Assembly: GCA_024763275.1 (NCBI GenBank)
Contig: JANTFT010000007.1
Span: forward strand, 1 to 59,818
Origin: Anaerolineales bacterium
GTDB taxonomy: Bacteria > Chloroflexota > Anaerolineae > Anaerolineales > UBA11858
Length of the DNA: 59,818 nucleotides
Reading direction: 5' to 3'
Positions 40,942 through 49,844 of this stretch are shown here, piece by piece; position 1 is the stretch's first letter; the number at the start of each line of letters is the position of its first letter. The position numbers were made by a program, and so were the translations under genes. The notes under the pieces were generated by a model. The model searched no databases and was not told where the DNA came from. It was given only the letters and a program-made list of their open reading frames with translations.

Positions 40942-41949
40942 ATGTCTGAAATTCTCAACGATCGCTACCAGCTGGATAAAAAGCTCGGTGAAGGTGGAAT
41001 GGCCATCGTCTTCCAGGCCACGGATCTGATGCTGGAACGAACCATCGCTGTTAAGATCCTCCGGAAAGCATTTTCAGCCTCCGGAGCCTTTCAACAGCGT
41101 TTTAAAGAAGAAGCCCGCGCTGCTGCTAATCTGACACATCCCAACATCGTTACCGTGCACGATTTTGGCTTTGACCATGACCGCCTGTTTATCGTCATGG
41201 AATACGTCCCGGGAACGGATCTGAAGGAAATCATCAAAAACCATGCCCCCCTGCCCATACCCCAGGCCTCGCGCTTATTTGTGCAGGCCTGCGCCGGGAT
41301 CGGGTATGCTCACCGGGCAGGCCTGGTTCACTGCGATATCAAACCCCACAATATCCTAGTCACACCAGACAGCCGGGTCAAGGTGACTGATTTTGGCATT
41401 GCCCGGGCATTGGCTTCGGTCAAGCCGGATGAACGCACCCGGGCGATCTGGGGTTCCCCAGCCTATTTCTCGCCGGAGCAAGCAGCCGGCAGGGCGCCTT
41501 CCCCAGCCTCTGATGTCTACAGTCTGGGTGTGGTGCTGTTTGAGATGCTGACCGGTGAGCTTCCCTTCATGGATTCAACTCCCCAGGACCTGGCCCTCAA
41601 ACACCGCTACGAGGAGCCCCCTTCTCCCCGCCACATCAACCCGGAAATCTCACCAGCTCTGGAAGAGATCATCCTCAAAGTGCTTTCCAAGGAAGCCAGC
41701 GCTCGCTACCGGACAGCGGACCAGCTTGGCAGAATTGTGATCAGTTTTACCGAGTTGGAGGGGAACGGGTATCTAACGGAGGCAGAATCACCCTCTCCGC
41801 CCCCCGACCCCAGCCTGGAAGCTATCCTTGCCCTGGAGCAGAGACACCCCCCGCACCAATGGCTGACGGTGCTGCTGGGATTGCTGGCTCTGATTTCCGT
41901 GGGGGGACTCATTCCTTTCTGGCTGTGGGTTTACTTTCAGATCAACTGA
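40942..41949 (+). CDS. Serine/threonine protein kinase, PrkC-like position
   Basis: The 335-residue protein has a Hanks-type kinase domain (about 8-270) with GEGGMAIVF, Lys in AVKIL and DFG. Its catalytic loop reads HCDIKPHNI, so the Arg of HRD is missing (a non-RD kinase). A short linker leads to one membrane helix at about 305-330 and a tail of only a few residues; the PASTA domains of PrkC/PknB are absent. It lies upstream of rpe, as prkC does in Bacillus, but without an adjacent phosphatase. The nearest PP2C gene is 5 kb upstream. Confidence 0.9.
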   Translation: MSEILNDRYQLDKKLGEGGMAIVFQATDLMLERTIAVKILRKAFSASGAFQQRFKEEARAAANLTHPNIVTVHDFGFDHDRLFIVMEYVPGTDLKEIIKNHAPLPIPQASRLFVQACAGIGYAHRAGLVHCDIKPHNILVTPDSRVKVTDFGIARALASVKPDERTRAIWGSPAYFSPEQAAGRAPSPASDVYSLGVVLFEMLTGELPFMDSTPQDLALKHRYEEPPSPRHINPEISPALEEIILKVLSKEASARYRTADQLGRIVISFTELEGNGYLTEAESPSPPPDPSLEAILALEQRHPPHQWLTVLLGLLALISVGGLIPFWLWVYFQIN

Positions 41950-41981
41950 CCATTCTCACCGGCTCTGGCCTATTGTTAACT

Positions 41982-41987
41982 TATAAT
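41982..41987 (+). promoter_or_regulatory. TATAAT box seven bases before rpe
   Basis: A perfect -10 hexamer is placed so that transcription would start at or next to the rpe ATG (41995). No ribosome-binding sequence precedes the ATG. This fits a leaderless message. No good -35 box is visible, so the call is tentative. Confidence 0.4.
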
Positions 41988-41994
41988 ACTGCTT

Positions 41995-42660
41995 ATGATT
42001 GACAAACCTTTCCTGATTTCCCCCTCGATACTCTCAGCCGATTTTACCCGGCTGGGGAATCAAATCAAACGCGCAGAAGATGCCGGGGCGGATTGGATCC
42101 ATATCGATGTCATGGATGGACATTTCGTCCCCAACATCACTATGGGCCCTTTTGTCGTGGAAGCCTGCCGGCGCGCTACCGATCTTACGCTGGACGTTCA
42201 TTTGATGATTGAAAATCCAGAGCGCTATCTGGAAGATTTTGCCCGCGCCGGTGCTGACAACCTCACAGTGCACATAGAAACCTGCCCTGAAATGGGAAAA
42301 ACCCAGGACGCGATAAAGAAGCTGGGCTGTCAGGCAGGCATCACCCTTAAACCCGGAACCGGGGTGGAGCTGATCGAGCCTTACTTGAAAAAAGCGGACC
42401 TGGTGCTGGTGATGAGCGTGGAGCCTGGTTTTTCCGGGCAGACCTTCCTTCCGGAAGCATTGCCGAAAATCAGTCAGATCCGGGATATTCTGGCCCAAAT
42501 CAACCCGGAGGCAATTATCGAAGTAGATGGCGGAATCAATCCAGACACGATCCGCCAGGCTTACGACCAGGGTGCCAGGGCTTTTGTAGCGGCCAGCGCG
42601 ATCTTCAAAAACCCAGCTGGGATCAAAGCAGGTATCCAATCCCTGGTAGAGAAGCTATAA
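41995..42660 (+). CDS. rpe: Ribulose-phosphate 3-epimerase
   Basis: The 221-residue TIM-barrel enzyme interconverts ribulose 5-phosphate and xylulose 5-phosphate in the pentose phosphate pathway. Visible motifs are ISPSILSADFTRLG at the N-terminus, HIDVMDGHFVPNITMGP near 36 (metal and catalytic His/Asp), HLMIENPERY near 68, MSVEPGFSGQTF near 140 and EVDGGINPDT near 178. Length is normal. It follows the kinase gene by 45 bases and precedes the divergent rpmB, as in Bacillus. Confidence 0.96.
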   Translation: MIDKPFLISPSILSADFTRLGNQIKRAEDAGADWIHIDVMDGHFVPNITMGPFVVEACRRATDLTLDVHLMIENPERYLEDFARAGADNLTVHIETCPEMGKTQDAIKKLGCQAGITLKPGTGVELIEPYLKKADLVLVMSVEPGFSGQTFLPEALPKISQIRDILAQINPEAIIEVDGGINPDTIRQAYDQGARAFVAASAIFKNPAGIKAGIQSLVEKL

Positions 42661-42693
42661 TAATAGTTAGTTATTATTAGTTATTAAAGGAAA

Positions 42694-42735
42694 GATCCCG
42701 GTTCTAAAGAACTGCCGGGATCGGGGAAAACTCTT
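42694..42735. terminator. Hairpin between rpe and rpmB
   Basis: GATCCCGG (42694-42701) pairs with CCGGGATC (42715-42722), and an inner TTCT/AGAA pairing extends the stem. A short T-run (CTCTTTTT) follows about 10 bases later on the plus strand. It lies between two convergent genes and probably ends rpe transcription. Confidence 0.6.
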
Positions 42736-42784
42736 TTTCATAACAGCACAACCAGAGTTGTCCTGCAGTGTTTACTTAAGAGAC

Positions 42785-42964
42785 TCAAACTTTTGTCAAG
42801 CTGCGGAGGCAGCGCGTGCATAAAGTCTTTTGTACTTTTTTCCCGTCTTCATAGACGGTTACTTTCTGCAAATTAGGTTTGAATTTACGTTTGGTCGATT
42901 TTTTCGACCAGGGGCGATTCTGCCCAAACTGTGTGGTCTTCCCACATACATCACATTTCGCCAT
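42785..42964 (-). CDS. rpmB: 50S ribosomal protein L28
   Basis: The 59-residue protein begins MAKCDVCGK and ends with [12 protein letters not shown]. The four cysteines (two CxxC pairs) mark the zinc-binding form of L28. The start at 42964 follows GAGGAAC; an in-frame ATG seven codons upstream lacks a ribosome site. It is on the opposite strand to its neighbours, the same orientation as in the Bacillus rpe-rpmB-yloU region. It is an integral part of the large ribosomal subunit. Confidence 0.95.
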   Translation of the reverse strand: MAKCDVCGKTTQFGQNRPWSKKSTKRKFKPNLQKVTVYEDGKKVQKTLCTRCLRSLTKV

Positions 42965-43188
42965 AATTTGTTCCTCGTTCAACATTGAACTACTTGATAA
43001 TTACTCAGCTGATCAGGCATCCCTCCCCCGGCGGGATCTTCAAGAACAGAAACGTTCCTTCAAGCCCGCCAATCTTACCATACAACAGCTCAATCAACAA
43101 GAGCTGACCTTCTATTCCGGTGTTTTTATGCTAAAATTTGACATCTGCCAGTCATTTAGCAACTATCATCAAAAAGAATGGTGATTCT

Positions 43189-43548
43189 ATGACAAAAAAT
43201 AACAGATCAATGGGCGAAGTGGAAATTTCCAAGCAAGCTATCGCAACCATAGCTTTCCAGGCTGTTCAGCGCTCCTATGGTGTGGTGGGCCTGGCATCGA
43301 AAAACATCGCCGACGAAGTGGCAAACGCTATTGTTAAGGATCCCACCCACGGTATCGATGTGGATTACAAGAACAATCAAATCAACATCGATATCTATGT
43401 CATCATTGAATATGGCACAAGGATCAAATCTGTTGCCGCCAGCGTTGCCAATACAGTTCGATATCAGGTTGAAAATTCCCTGGGGATTCCCGTAAACGAG
43501 ATCAACATTCACGTTCAAGGTCTGCGCATCAGCAACGGAGGCGATTAA
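43189..43548 (+). CDS. Asp23/Gls24 family protein (YloU-like)
   Basis: The 119-residue protein has the Asp23 pattern: GEVEISKQAIATIA, then VVGLASKN and the strand IDVDYKNNQINIDIYVIIEYG, ending with NEINIHVQGL. The family gives small cytoplasmic or membrane-associated proteins linked to envelope stress. I start it at ATG 43189; a TTG upstream gives a less typical N-terminus. It precedes fakA by 44 bases, matching the yloU-yloV pair of Bacillus. Its ribosome site is weak. Confidence 0.9.
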   Translation: MTKNNRSMGEVEISKQAIATIAFQAVQRSYGVVGLASKNIADEVANAIVKDPTHGIDVDYKNNQINIDIYVIIEYGTRIKSVAASVANTVRYQVENSLGIPVNEINIHVQGLRISNGGD

Positions 43549-43592
43549 GGCGAAGGACCTTTCCGGGAAAACGCCTTCAGGAGTGCTTTGGT

Positions 43593-45251
43593 ATGAGTGA
43601 AGAACAAACAGAAAATATCAACCCGATCACCGGCACCCAGTATAAAGATCTTATGAACGCCGGCTTAACCTGGCTGCGCACCAACCAGGAATCCGTCAAT
43701 GCGCTCAACGTTTTTCCTGTTCCCGATGGAGATACGGGCACCAACATGGTGCTCACCCTCCAGGCAGCAATAGACGAAATGACCACAACGCCAGATAACA
43801 AAGTGGGTGAAATTGCTGAAAAGTTGGCCCACGGAGCATTGATGGGAGCCCGGGGTAACTCAGGAGTGATCCTGTCCCAGATCTGGCGGGGTTTTTCCAA
43901 AGGCATCGCCAACTGTACCACTCTGGATGCCAGCTACCTGGTAGAAGGGATGAAGCAGGCCCGGGAAACAGCCTACAAAGGTGTGGTCCGCCCCGTAGAA
44001 GGCACAATCCTCACAGTATGCAAGGACATGGCAATCGCGGCAGAGAAAGCCCTCAAAAAGACCCAGGACCCTTATGAGATCATCAAGATCATCACTGACG
44101 CAGCCCAGGTATCTGTGGATCACACTCCGGAGCTGCTTGATGTGCTCAAGGAAGCTGGCGTCGTTGATGCCGGGGGTAAGGGCCTGATGCACATCTTTGA
44201 AGGCATGGTCCGCCATATTGAGGGAGAACCTCTCGATGTTTCCCCTGTGCAGGTCCAGCCACTTTCCATAGTTGGCCAGCAGGAAGCTTTGAACAGCGCT
44301 GAACCCGGACAGGATTATGAGGTTATTGTGGATTTCCAGCCCCATCAGCCCCTGGAATTAGAAACATTCTACGAGCAGCTGGAGAACATCGGCACCTCCA
44401 TCCAGGTCGGGGAAGGGGATGGCATCTATCGGATGCACATCCACGTGCCAACAGAGAAGCGCTACGAGCCGATCGACTACACCATGTCACTGGGCACGAT
44501 CTCTAAGGTCCATATTGAAAACCTGATGATCCAGATGGATGGCTCCGCTGGGCAGCCCGCCGAAGAACCCATCAAACTCACCAAGGTTGCCCCCGGGGAA
44601 ATCGCCATGGTAACCATCTCCCCCGGCGCGGGATTTTCACGGATCTTTGCCAGTCTGGGAGCGGCTGCCATCGTCGAAGGTGGTCAGACCATGAACCCCA
44701 GCACTCAGGAGATCCTGGCAGCTTTTGAAAATCTACCCACCGACCAGATCATTATCCTGCCCAACAACAAGAACATTATCATGGCAGCGAATTCAGCAGC
44801 CGAGCTGTCCGTAAAGCAGGTCAAGGTCATCCCTTCCGTGACCGTTCCGCAGGGATTGGCCGCCATGCTGCGTTTGGTCCCTGGGCATGATTTTGAAACT
44901 GTGGTTCAGGGAATGGAACAAGCCCTCACCGAGGTTGAAAGCGGGGAGATCACCACCGCCGTCCGGGATGTTGAGATTGACGGCATTGATGTCAAGGAAG
45001 GTCAAATCATCTCTCTCCACAACGGCAAGCTGATCGGATCCAATGAGAACCTGAAGGATGGCTGCCTGGTCTTCCTCGAAACCGCCAAAGCCGAGGATTA
45101 CGAACTGCTCACTATGTTCTACGGACAGAACATCTCCAAGGAAGAAGCCGAGAAAATGGCCGCGGTGATTCGGGAAAAATATCCCGATCTGGAAGTCGAG
45201 CTCCAGTACGGAGGACAGCCCCATTACCAGTTTATCCTGTCCCTGGAATAA
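43593..45251 (+). CDS. fakA: DAK2-domain fatty acid kinase subunit (FakA/YloV)
   Basis: The 552-residue protein has an N-terminal DAK2 ATP-binding domain with VFPVPDGDTGTNM near 32 and GARGNSGVILSQ near 88. A middle domain and a C-terminal DegV-like domain of about 200 residues follow. FakA phosphorylates fatty acids presented by the FakB (DegV) protein, feeding them into phospholipid synthesis. The fakB-type gene is the next one downstream. The start follows AGGAGTG. Length agrees with the family (about 550). Confidence 0.92.
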   Translation: MSEEQTENINPITGTQYKDLMNAGLTWLRTNQESVNALNVFPVPDGDTGTNMVLTLQAAIDEMTTTPDNKVGEIAEKLAHGALMGARGNSGVILSQIWRGFSKGIANCTTLDASYLVEGMKQARETAYKGVVRPVEGTILTVCKDMAIAAEKALKKTQDPYEIIKIITDAAQVSVDHTPELLDVLKEAGVVDAGGKGLMHIFEGMVRHIEGEPLDVSPVQVQPLSIVGQQEALNSAEPGQDYEVIVDFQPHQPLELETFYEQLENIGTSIQVGEGDGIYRMHIHVPTEKRYEPIDYTMSLGTISKVHIENLMIQMDGSAGQPAEEPIKLTKVAPGEIAMVTISPGAGFSRIFASLGAAAIVEGGQTMNPSTQEILAAFENLPTDQIIILPNNKNIIMAANSAAELSVKQVKVIPSVTVPQGLAAMLRLVPGHDFETVVQGMEQALTEVESGEITTAVRDVEIDGIDVKEGQIISLHNGKLIGSNENLKDGCLVFLETAKAEDYELLTMFYGQNISKEEAEKMAAVIREKYPDLEVELQYGGQPHYQFILSLE

Positions 45252-45303
45252 AGCAGCACAAAAGCACGCTATCAGGACTATTCATTAACGTCTAGAGATC
45301 AAC

Positions 45304-45335
45304 AACGGCGGGTGGGCAGGATGCTCCGCCGTTTT
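45304..45335 (+). terminator. Terminator or attenuator between fakA and degV
   Basis: AACGGCGG (45304-45311) and CCGCCGTT (45326-45333) form a perfect 8-bp stem with a 14-base loop. The right arm ends in GTTTT. It lies 20 bases before the degV ATG, so it could lower expression of degV relative to fakA. Confidence 0.6.
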
Positions 45336-45354
45336 GGTAATCAGGGAGGACCTG

Positions 45355-46185
45355 ATGCCCATCGCCATCGTTACTGACAGCACCTCAGATATCCCTACCA
45401 ACCTGCTGGAAAAATACGGCATCCGGCAAATCCCGGTGGACCTTACACTGGAAAATAAAACTTACCTGGATGGTTTTGACCTTTCCAGAAATGATTTTTA
45501 CAACCGTCTGCCCACCCTGAAGAAATTGCCGACCACCGCCGCACCCTCAGTGGGTCGATTTCAAACACTTTATGAGAAGATCTTCAAGAAAGGCTTCTCA
45601 AAAATCATCTCCATTCATGCTGCCAGCACTTTAAGCGGGATTTACAATGCATCCAGACTGGCCGCTAAGGAATTCAAGCGAACTATTCAGGTGATTGACA
45701 GCGAACAGCTCAGTCTGGGGCTGGGATTCCAGGTTATCGAGGCTGCCCGGGCTGTGCAGCAGGGATTGACCCTAGAGGGAGTTCTCTCCAGAGTGCACTC
45801 ACTGAGAAAACGCGTCTATGTCTTTGCGCTCCTGGATACGTTCACCTACATCCACCGCAGCGGGCGGGTGTCCTGGGCCAAAGCGCGCCTGGGATCGATC
45901 CTGAACATCAAACCCCTGATAGAATTGAAGGCGGGTGAGGTGCTCAACCGAGGCCTGGCCCGGGCGCGGGGAAATGGCTTGCGGATCCTTGAGGATTACC
46001 TAACGAAATTGGGCCAGCTGGAATCTCTGGCAGTTTTGCATACCAACGCGGCTGAGGCCGGCCAGGTTTTTCTGGACCGGATGGCACCCGCGGATATCCC
46101 TGATCCGCTGCTGGTGAACGTCACTACAATAATCGGGACCCATGTCGGTCCCAACGGGATAGGATTTGCAGCAGTGGTAAAATAA
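45355..46185 (+). CDS. DegV-family fatty-acid-binding protein (FakB-like)
   Basis: The 276-residue protein has the DegV pattern: IAIVTDSTSDIP at the N-terminus, TTAAPSVGRF near 60, ISIHAASTLSGIYNAS near 84 and VIDSEQLSLGLG near 115. The first Ser/Thr cluster binds the carboxylate of a fatty acid. It hands the lipid to FakA for phosphorylation. The ATG at 45355 follows CAGGGAGGACC. Only one fakB-type gene is in the window, while many bacteria have two or more with different chain preferences. Confidence 0.92.
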   Translation: MPIAIVTDSTSDIPTNLLEKYGIRQIPVDLTLENKTYLDGFDLSRNDFYNRLPTLKKLPTTAAPSVGRFQTLYEKIFKKGFSKIISIHAASTLSGIYNASRLAAKEFKRTIQVIDSEQLSLGLGFQVIEAARAVQQGLTLEGVLSRVHSLRKRVYVFALLDTFTYIHRSGRVSWAKARLGSILNIKPLIELKAGEVLNRGLARARGNGLRILEDYLTKLGQLESLAVLHTNAAEAGQVFLDRMAPADIPDPLLVNVTTIIGTHVGPNGIGFAAVVK

Positions 46186-46190
46186 GCCTA

Positions 46191-48695
46191 ATGAAACCAT
46201 CGATCCAGAAATTACGTAAATTTTTCCGTTTAGAGGCAGAAAGAGGGTACGACAACAAGGCAGTGATGGGAGGATTGGCAAATATCCTCTCTGCCTGGGA
46301 GCTGGAGGCCAGGGAGGACCAGCTGTCTGAACAGATCATCCAGGCGGTGATCAGCCGGCTGCGCGATTACCATCGCCTCAGTGATGATTCCCGGGAAGTG
46401 GCTTTGAAAGGCATCTGGCGGCGGGTTACCCGGGAAACAGGGGCTGACCAGGAAGACAGCCAGGTGGAGCCCCTAAAACCCCAAAGGCAATCTCCTGAAG
46501 TGGAGAGTCCCACTGCCCAGCCTGCAGTTCCTGAGAAAGGGGAAACCCCTCACCCTCTCGCCGCAGAAACTTCGCCTACTTCCTCCGAGAAAACGGTCCC
46601 AACGCCAGAACCCCCTCAGCCGCCTCCCGATCTCGATTTTCAAGCCCCCTTGAGTACAATCAAAGGCATCGGCGCTAAGAAACAAGCCGCCCTGGAAAGG
46701 ATGGGCAAACATTCAATTTATGATCTGCTGTACACCTTTCCGCGCAGGCATGATGATTATTCCCAGCTGAAACCGATCGGCAGCCTGTGGTACGGGGATG
46801 ACACCACCATCATCGGGACGGTAAAGAGCGTTTCTACCCGCACCGTTCGCAGCGGTAGGATGAAAATCGTTGAAGCGCTGATCTCAGATAAGAGCGGCGC
46901 TATCAGAGCAAACTGGTTCAACCAGCCCTGGATGGAAAATCAGCTTAAAAAAGCCAAACAGGTGGTTCTCAGCGGATTGGTGGAACAATATCTGGGCCGG
47001 CTGGTGATGAACAACCCGGAATGGGAGCCGCTCAGCGAAGAGCAGCTTCATACCAACCGGATCGTCCCCGTATATCCCCTGACCAAAGATATCACCCAGA
47101 AGTGGCTCCGGAAAACTATCCACGACCTGGTTGAGAAATACGCGCCCTATCTGGAGGATCACCTCCCCCCCCAGGTCAGGGAGGCCAACCAGCTGCTTCC
47201 CCTGTCCAAAGCCATCCAGGAGATCCATTTCCCGGAATCAGGCCAATCCCTTCAGCAAGCCCGCCAGCGCCTGGCTTTTGATGAGCTGTTCCTGCTCCAG
47301 ATGGGAGTGCTGGAACAGAAAATGCACTGGGAAAGCCGTCCCGGGATGGTCTTTGACCCTCCGGAGGACTGGCTGGACGTCCAGCTTTCCAGGCTCCCCT
47401 TCCAGCTGACCGATGCCCAGCGCAACGCCCTCACCCATGTTCGGGATGATTTAAGGTCAGGCAAGCCCATGAACCGGCTGCTGCAGGGGGATGTAGGTTC
47501 CGGAAAGACCGTCATCGCTGCCCTGGCCGCCCTGATTGTGATCCACGGCGGTGGACAGGCGGCTTTCCTGGCTCCAACCAGTATCCTGGCAGAACAGCAT
47601 TATCACACCCTCTCTGAACTGCTCGTCCAGGGCGAACTCGAAGAGGGCCAGATCCGCCTGCTGATCGGGGCCACTCCTGAGAATGAAAAGGAGGAGATCA
47701 GGCAGGGGTTGGCAGACGGGAAAATCAAACTGATTGTCGGCACACATGCCCTGCTGCAGGATCCGGTGAAGTTCCACAAACTCCAGCTGGCTGTCATCGA
47801 TGAACAGCATCGCTTTGGCGTGGAACAGCGCGGCAGGCTGCGCCAGAAAGGGGAAAACCCCCATCTGCTGGTGATGACCGCTACCCCCATCCCCCGCTCG
47901 CTGGCTCTTACCATGTACGGAGACCTGGAGCTGTCAATCATCGACGAACTCCCTCCTGGCAGGCAGCCGGTTGAAACCCACATCCTCTTCCCCAGCGAGA
48001 TCGAAAGAGCCTACGGCCTGATCCGCCGCCAGGTAGATCTTGGCAACCAGGCTTTTATCATTTATCCCCTAGTGGAAGAAAGCGAGAAGATGGAGGGTAA
48101 AGCGGCAGCAGAGGAATTCAACCGCCTCCAGAAAGAAGTCTTTGACTCCTATCAGCTCGGTCTGCTGCACGGACAGATGAGTGCGGATGATAAAGAAAAG
48201 GCAATGTCCCGCTTCCGGGACAAGCAGATCCAGATCCTGGTCTCGACCACGGTCGTAGAGGTGGGCGTTGACATCCCCAACGCTACAGTCATGCTGGTGG
48301 AAGGGGCCCACCGCTTCGGACTGGCCCAGCTGCATCAGCTGCGCGGCCGCGTGGGCAGGGGCGACCAGAAATCCTACTGCATCCTGATCCCGGGCAGCGC
48401 CGAGGAAGCCGAGAACCAGCGCCTGCAAGCTATGGCTGAAACCAATGATGGGTTCATCCTGGCAGAAAAGGACCTGGAAATCCGCGGGCCGGGCCAATTC
48501 CTGGGCACCCGCCAATCAGGGTATACTGACCTTAAGCTGGCCAGCATCACTGACCTCAAATTGGTGGAGCAGGCTCGATCCCAGGCAACTGCTCTTTTCC
48601 AGCAGGACCCTGAATTAATCCAGGAAAAACACGCGCAGCTGGCCCGGGCTGTCAGTCAATTCTGGTCACAGCAAAACACAGGGGACATCAGCTGA
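46191..48695 (+). CDS. recG: ATP-dependent DNA helicase RecG, extended
   Basis: The 834-residue protein has the full RecG body: a wedge/OB region (about 150-390) with IKGIGAKKQAALERMG, then helicase motifs GDVGSGKTV near 438, DEQHRFG near 539, TATPIPRS near 563, VVEVGVDIPNAT near 690 and QLRGRVGRG near 722. RecG remodels stalled forks and Holliday junctions. It carries an extra N-terminal part of about 145 residues: a helical domain (1-85) and a Pro/Glu-rich linker. That makes it longer than the usual 680-700. The ATG has no clear ribosome site and lies 5 bases after degV. Confidence 0.95.
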   Translation: MKPSIQKLRKFFRLEAERGYDNKAVMGGLANILSAWELEAREDQLSEQIIQAVISRLRDYHRLSDDSREVALKGIWRRVTRETGADQEDSQVEPLKPQRQSPEVESPTAQPAVPEKGETPHPLAAETSPTSSEKTVPTPEPPQPPPDLDFQAPLSTIKGIGAKKQAALERMGKHSIYDLLYTFPRRHDDYSQLKPIGSLWYGDDTTIIGTVKSVSTRTVRSGRMKIVEALISDKSGAIRANWFNQPWMENQLKKAKQVVLSGLVEQYLGRLVMNNPEWEPLSEEQLHTNRIVPVYPLTKDITQKWLRKTIHDLVEKYAPYLEDHLPPQVREANQLLPLSKAIQEIHFPESGQSLQQARQRLAFDELFLLQMGVLEQKMHWESRPGMVFDPPEDWLDVQLSRLPFQLTDAQRNALTHVRDDLRSGKPMNRLLQGDVGSGKTVIAALAALIVIHGGGQAAFLAPTSILAEQHYHTLSELLVQGELEEGQIRLLIGATPENEKEEIRQGLADGKIKLIVGTHALLQDPVKFHKLQLAVIDEQHRFGVEQRGRLRQKGENPHLLVMTATPIPRSLALTMYGDLELSIIDELPPGRQPVETHILFPSEIERAYGLIRRQVDLGNQAFIIYPLVEESEKMEGKAAAEEFNRLQKEVFDSYQLGLLHGQMSADDKEKAMSRFRDKQIQILVSTTVVEVGVDIPNATVMLVEGAHRFGLAQLHQLRGRVGRGDQKSYCILIPGSAEEAENQRLQAMAETNDGFILAEKDLEIRGPGQFLGTRQSGYTDLKLASITDLKLVEQARSQATALFQQDPELIQEKHAQLARAVSQFWSQQNTGDIS

Positions 48696-48727
48696 CCCCC
48701 TGCCGGCCTCCAGGTAAGGAGTAATTC

Positions 48728-49252
48728 ATGATACGAGCAGTATTTCCCGGCACTTTCGATCCTGTCCACTATGGCCATATCGATATAGCCCAGCGGGCCT
48801 CCAGACTCTTCGACGAGGTGATCCTGGCAGTCTACGACCAGCCGCTGAAAAAGCTTCTCTTTCCACCAGAAAGAAGGATCGAGCTGGTAAAACTGGCTCT
48901 GGACTCAACCCCCAACATCAAAGTCATGGGCTACAGCGGGCTGACAGTCGACTTCTGCCACAAGATCGATGCCCAGGTGATCGTCCGGGGTCTGCGGGTG
49001 TTCTCGGATTTTGAATATGAGTTCCGGATGGCCCTTGCCAACCACAGCCTGTCGCCAGATATCGAGGTCGTGGCCTTGATCACCAACAAGGATCATACTT
49101 TCCTGAGTGGGTCCACGGTCCGAGAAATCGCCGCTCTGGGAGGCGATGTCAGCAGCATGGTCCCACCCTGCGTTGAGCACGCCTTAAAGGAGCGTTTTAA
49201 GGAACTGGGCAGTGATCAGTCCATTGTCCCCCATACTTCGCTGAGAGACTGA
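48728..49252 (+). CDS. coaD: Pantetheine-phosphate adenylyltransferase
   Basis: The 174-residue enzyme transfers AMP from ATP to 4'-phosphopantetheine in coenzyme A synthesis. Its motifs are FPGTFDPVHYGH (6-17, nucleotide binding), VRGLRVFSDFEYE near 86 and STVREIAALGGDVSSMVP near 128. Length is slightly above the usual 160. It has a good AAGGAG ribosome site and follows recG by 32 bases on the same strand. Confidence 0.96.
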   Translation: MIRAVFPGTFDPVHYGHIDIAQRASRLFDEVILAVYDQPLKKLLFPPERRIELVKLALDSTPNIKVMGYSGLTVDFCHKIDAQVIVRGLRVFSDFEYEFRMALANHSLSPDIEVVALITNKDHTFLSGSTVREIAALGGDVSSMVPPCVEHALKERFKELGSDQSIVPHTSLRD

Positions 49253-49303
49253 AGAAATCCTTTTCATGTTATACTAAAGGATACTTCCTTTTAAGGAGCA
49301 TGC

Positions 49304-49798
49304 ATGGACATTCTACACCTAGTGGATCGACTGGAAGAATTAATAAACAACAGCCGTTCTATCCCCTTTACCCGCAATGTCATCCTGGACGAAGACCGTA
49401 TACTAGATCTCATCGATCAGATGCGCGTTGCCATACCCGAAGAGGTGAAGAAAGCCCAACAGATCATAGCCCAAAAAGACCGCGTCATCGCCCAGGCAAA
49501 GGAAGAGGCAGAGCGAACAGTAAACCTCGCCAAAGAGAAGAGCGAAAAACTTACTGACCGGGACGGCATCGTCAAGGAAGCCAAGAAAAAAGCCAGCCAA
49601 ATTGAAGCGGAAGCAGAAAGCCGGGCTAAAAAGACCCAGGCCGAAGCGGATGAATATGTCACCGAGACGCTGACCAATCTGGAAATTGCCCTGGAACGGG
49701 TCCTCAATCAGGTCAGAAATGGCATTTACATCCTTGAAGAGGAAAATAAATTCCTCCCAGAAGAACCTGAGCAGGAACCCGGAGAAACGGTCAGCTGA
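49304..49798 (+). CDS. Coiled-coil protein, DivIVA/ATPase-stalk-like
   Basis: The 164-residue protein starts with a conserved-looking block, DILHLVDRLEELI then RILDLIDQMRVAIPEEVKKA. From about residue 48 to 125 it is a charged coiled coil rich in Ala, Lys and Glu (IAQAKEEAERTV, KKASQIEAEAE). From memory similar proteins downstream of coaD are annotated as ATPase or H+-ATPase subunit H, although no ATPase motif is present. A structural or division-related role is a guess. It has an AAGGAG ribosome site and ends before a terminator. Confidence 0.75.
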   Translation: MDILHLVDRLEELINNSRSIPFTRNVILDEDRILDLIDQMRVAIPEEVKKAQQIIAQKDRVIAQAKEEAERTVNLAKEKSEKLTDRDGIVKEAKKKASQIEAEAESRAKKTQAEADEYVTETLTNLEIALERVLNQVRNGIYILEEENKFLPEEPEQEPGETVS

Positions 49799-49819
49799 TC
49801 CCCCTTCTCCATTGAGACC

Positions 49820-49844
49820 AAAACAGCCCCTGAGGGCTGTTTTT
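49820..49844. terminator. Bidirectional terminator
   Basis: AAAACAGCCC and GGGCTGTTTT form a perfect 10-bp stem with a 4-base loop. T-runs occur on both strands. It ends the coiled-coil gene on plus and the SDR gene, whose stop it touches, on minus. Confidence 0.9.
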
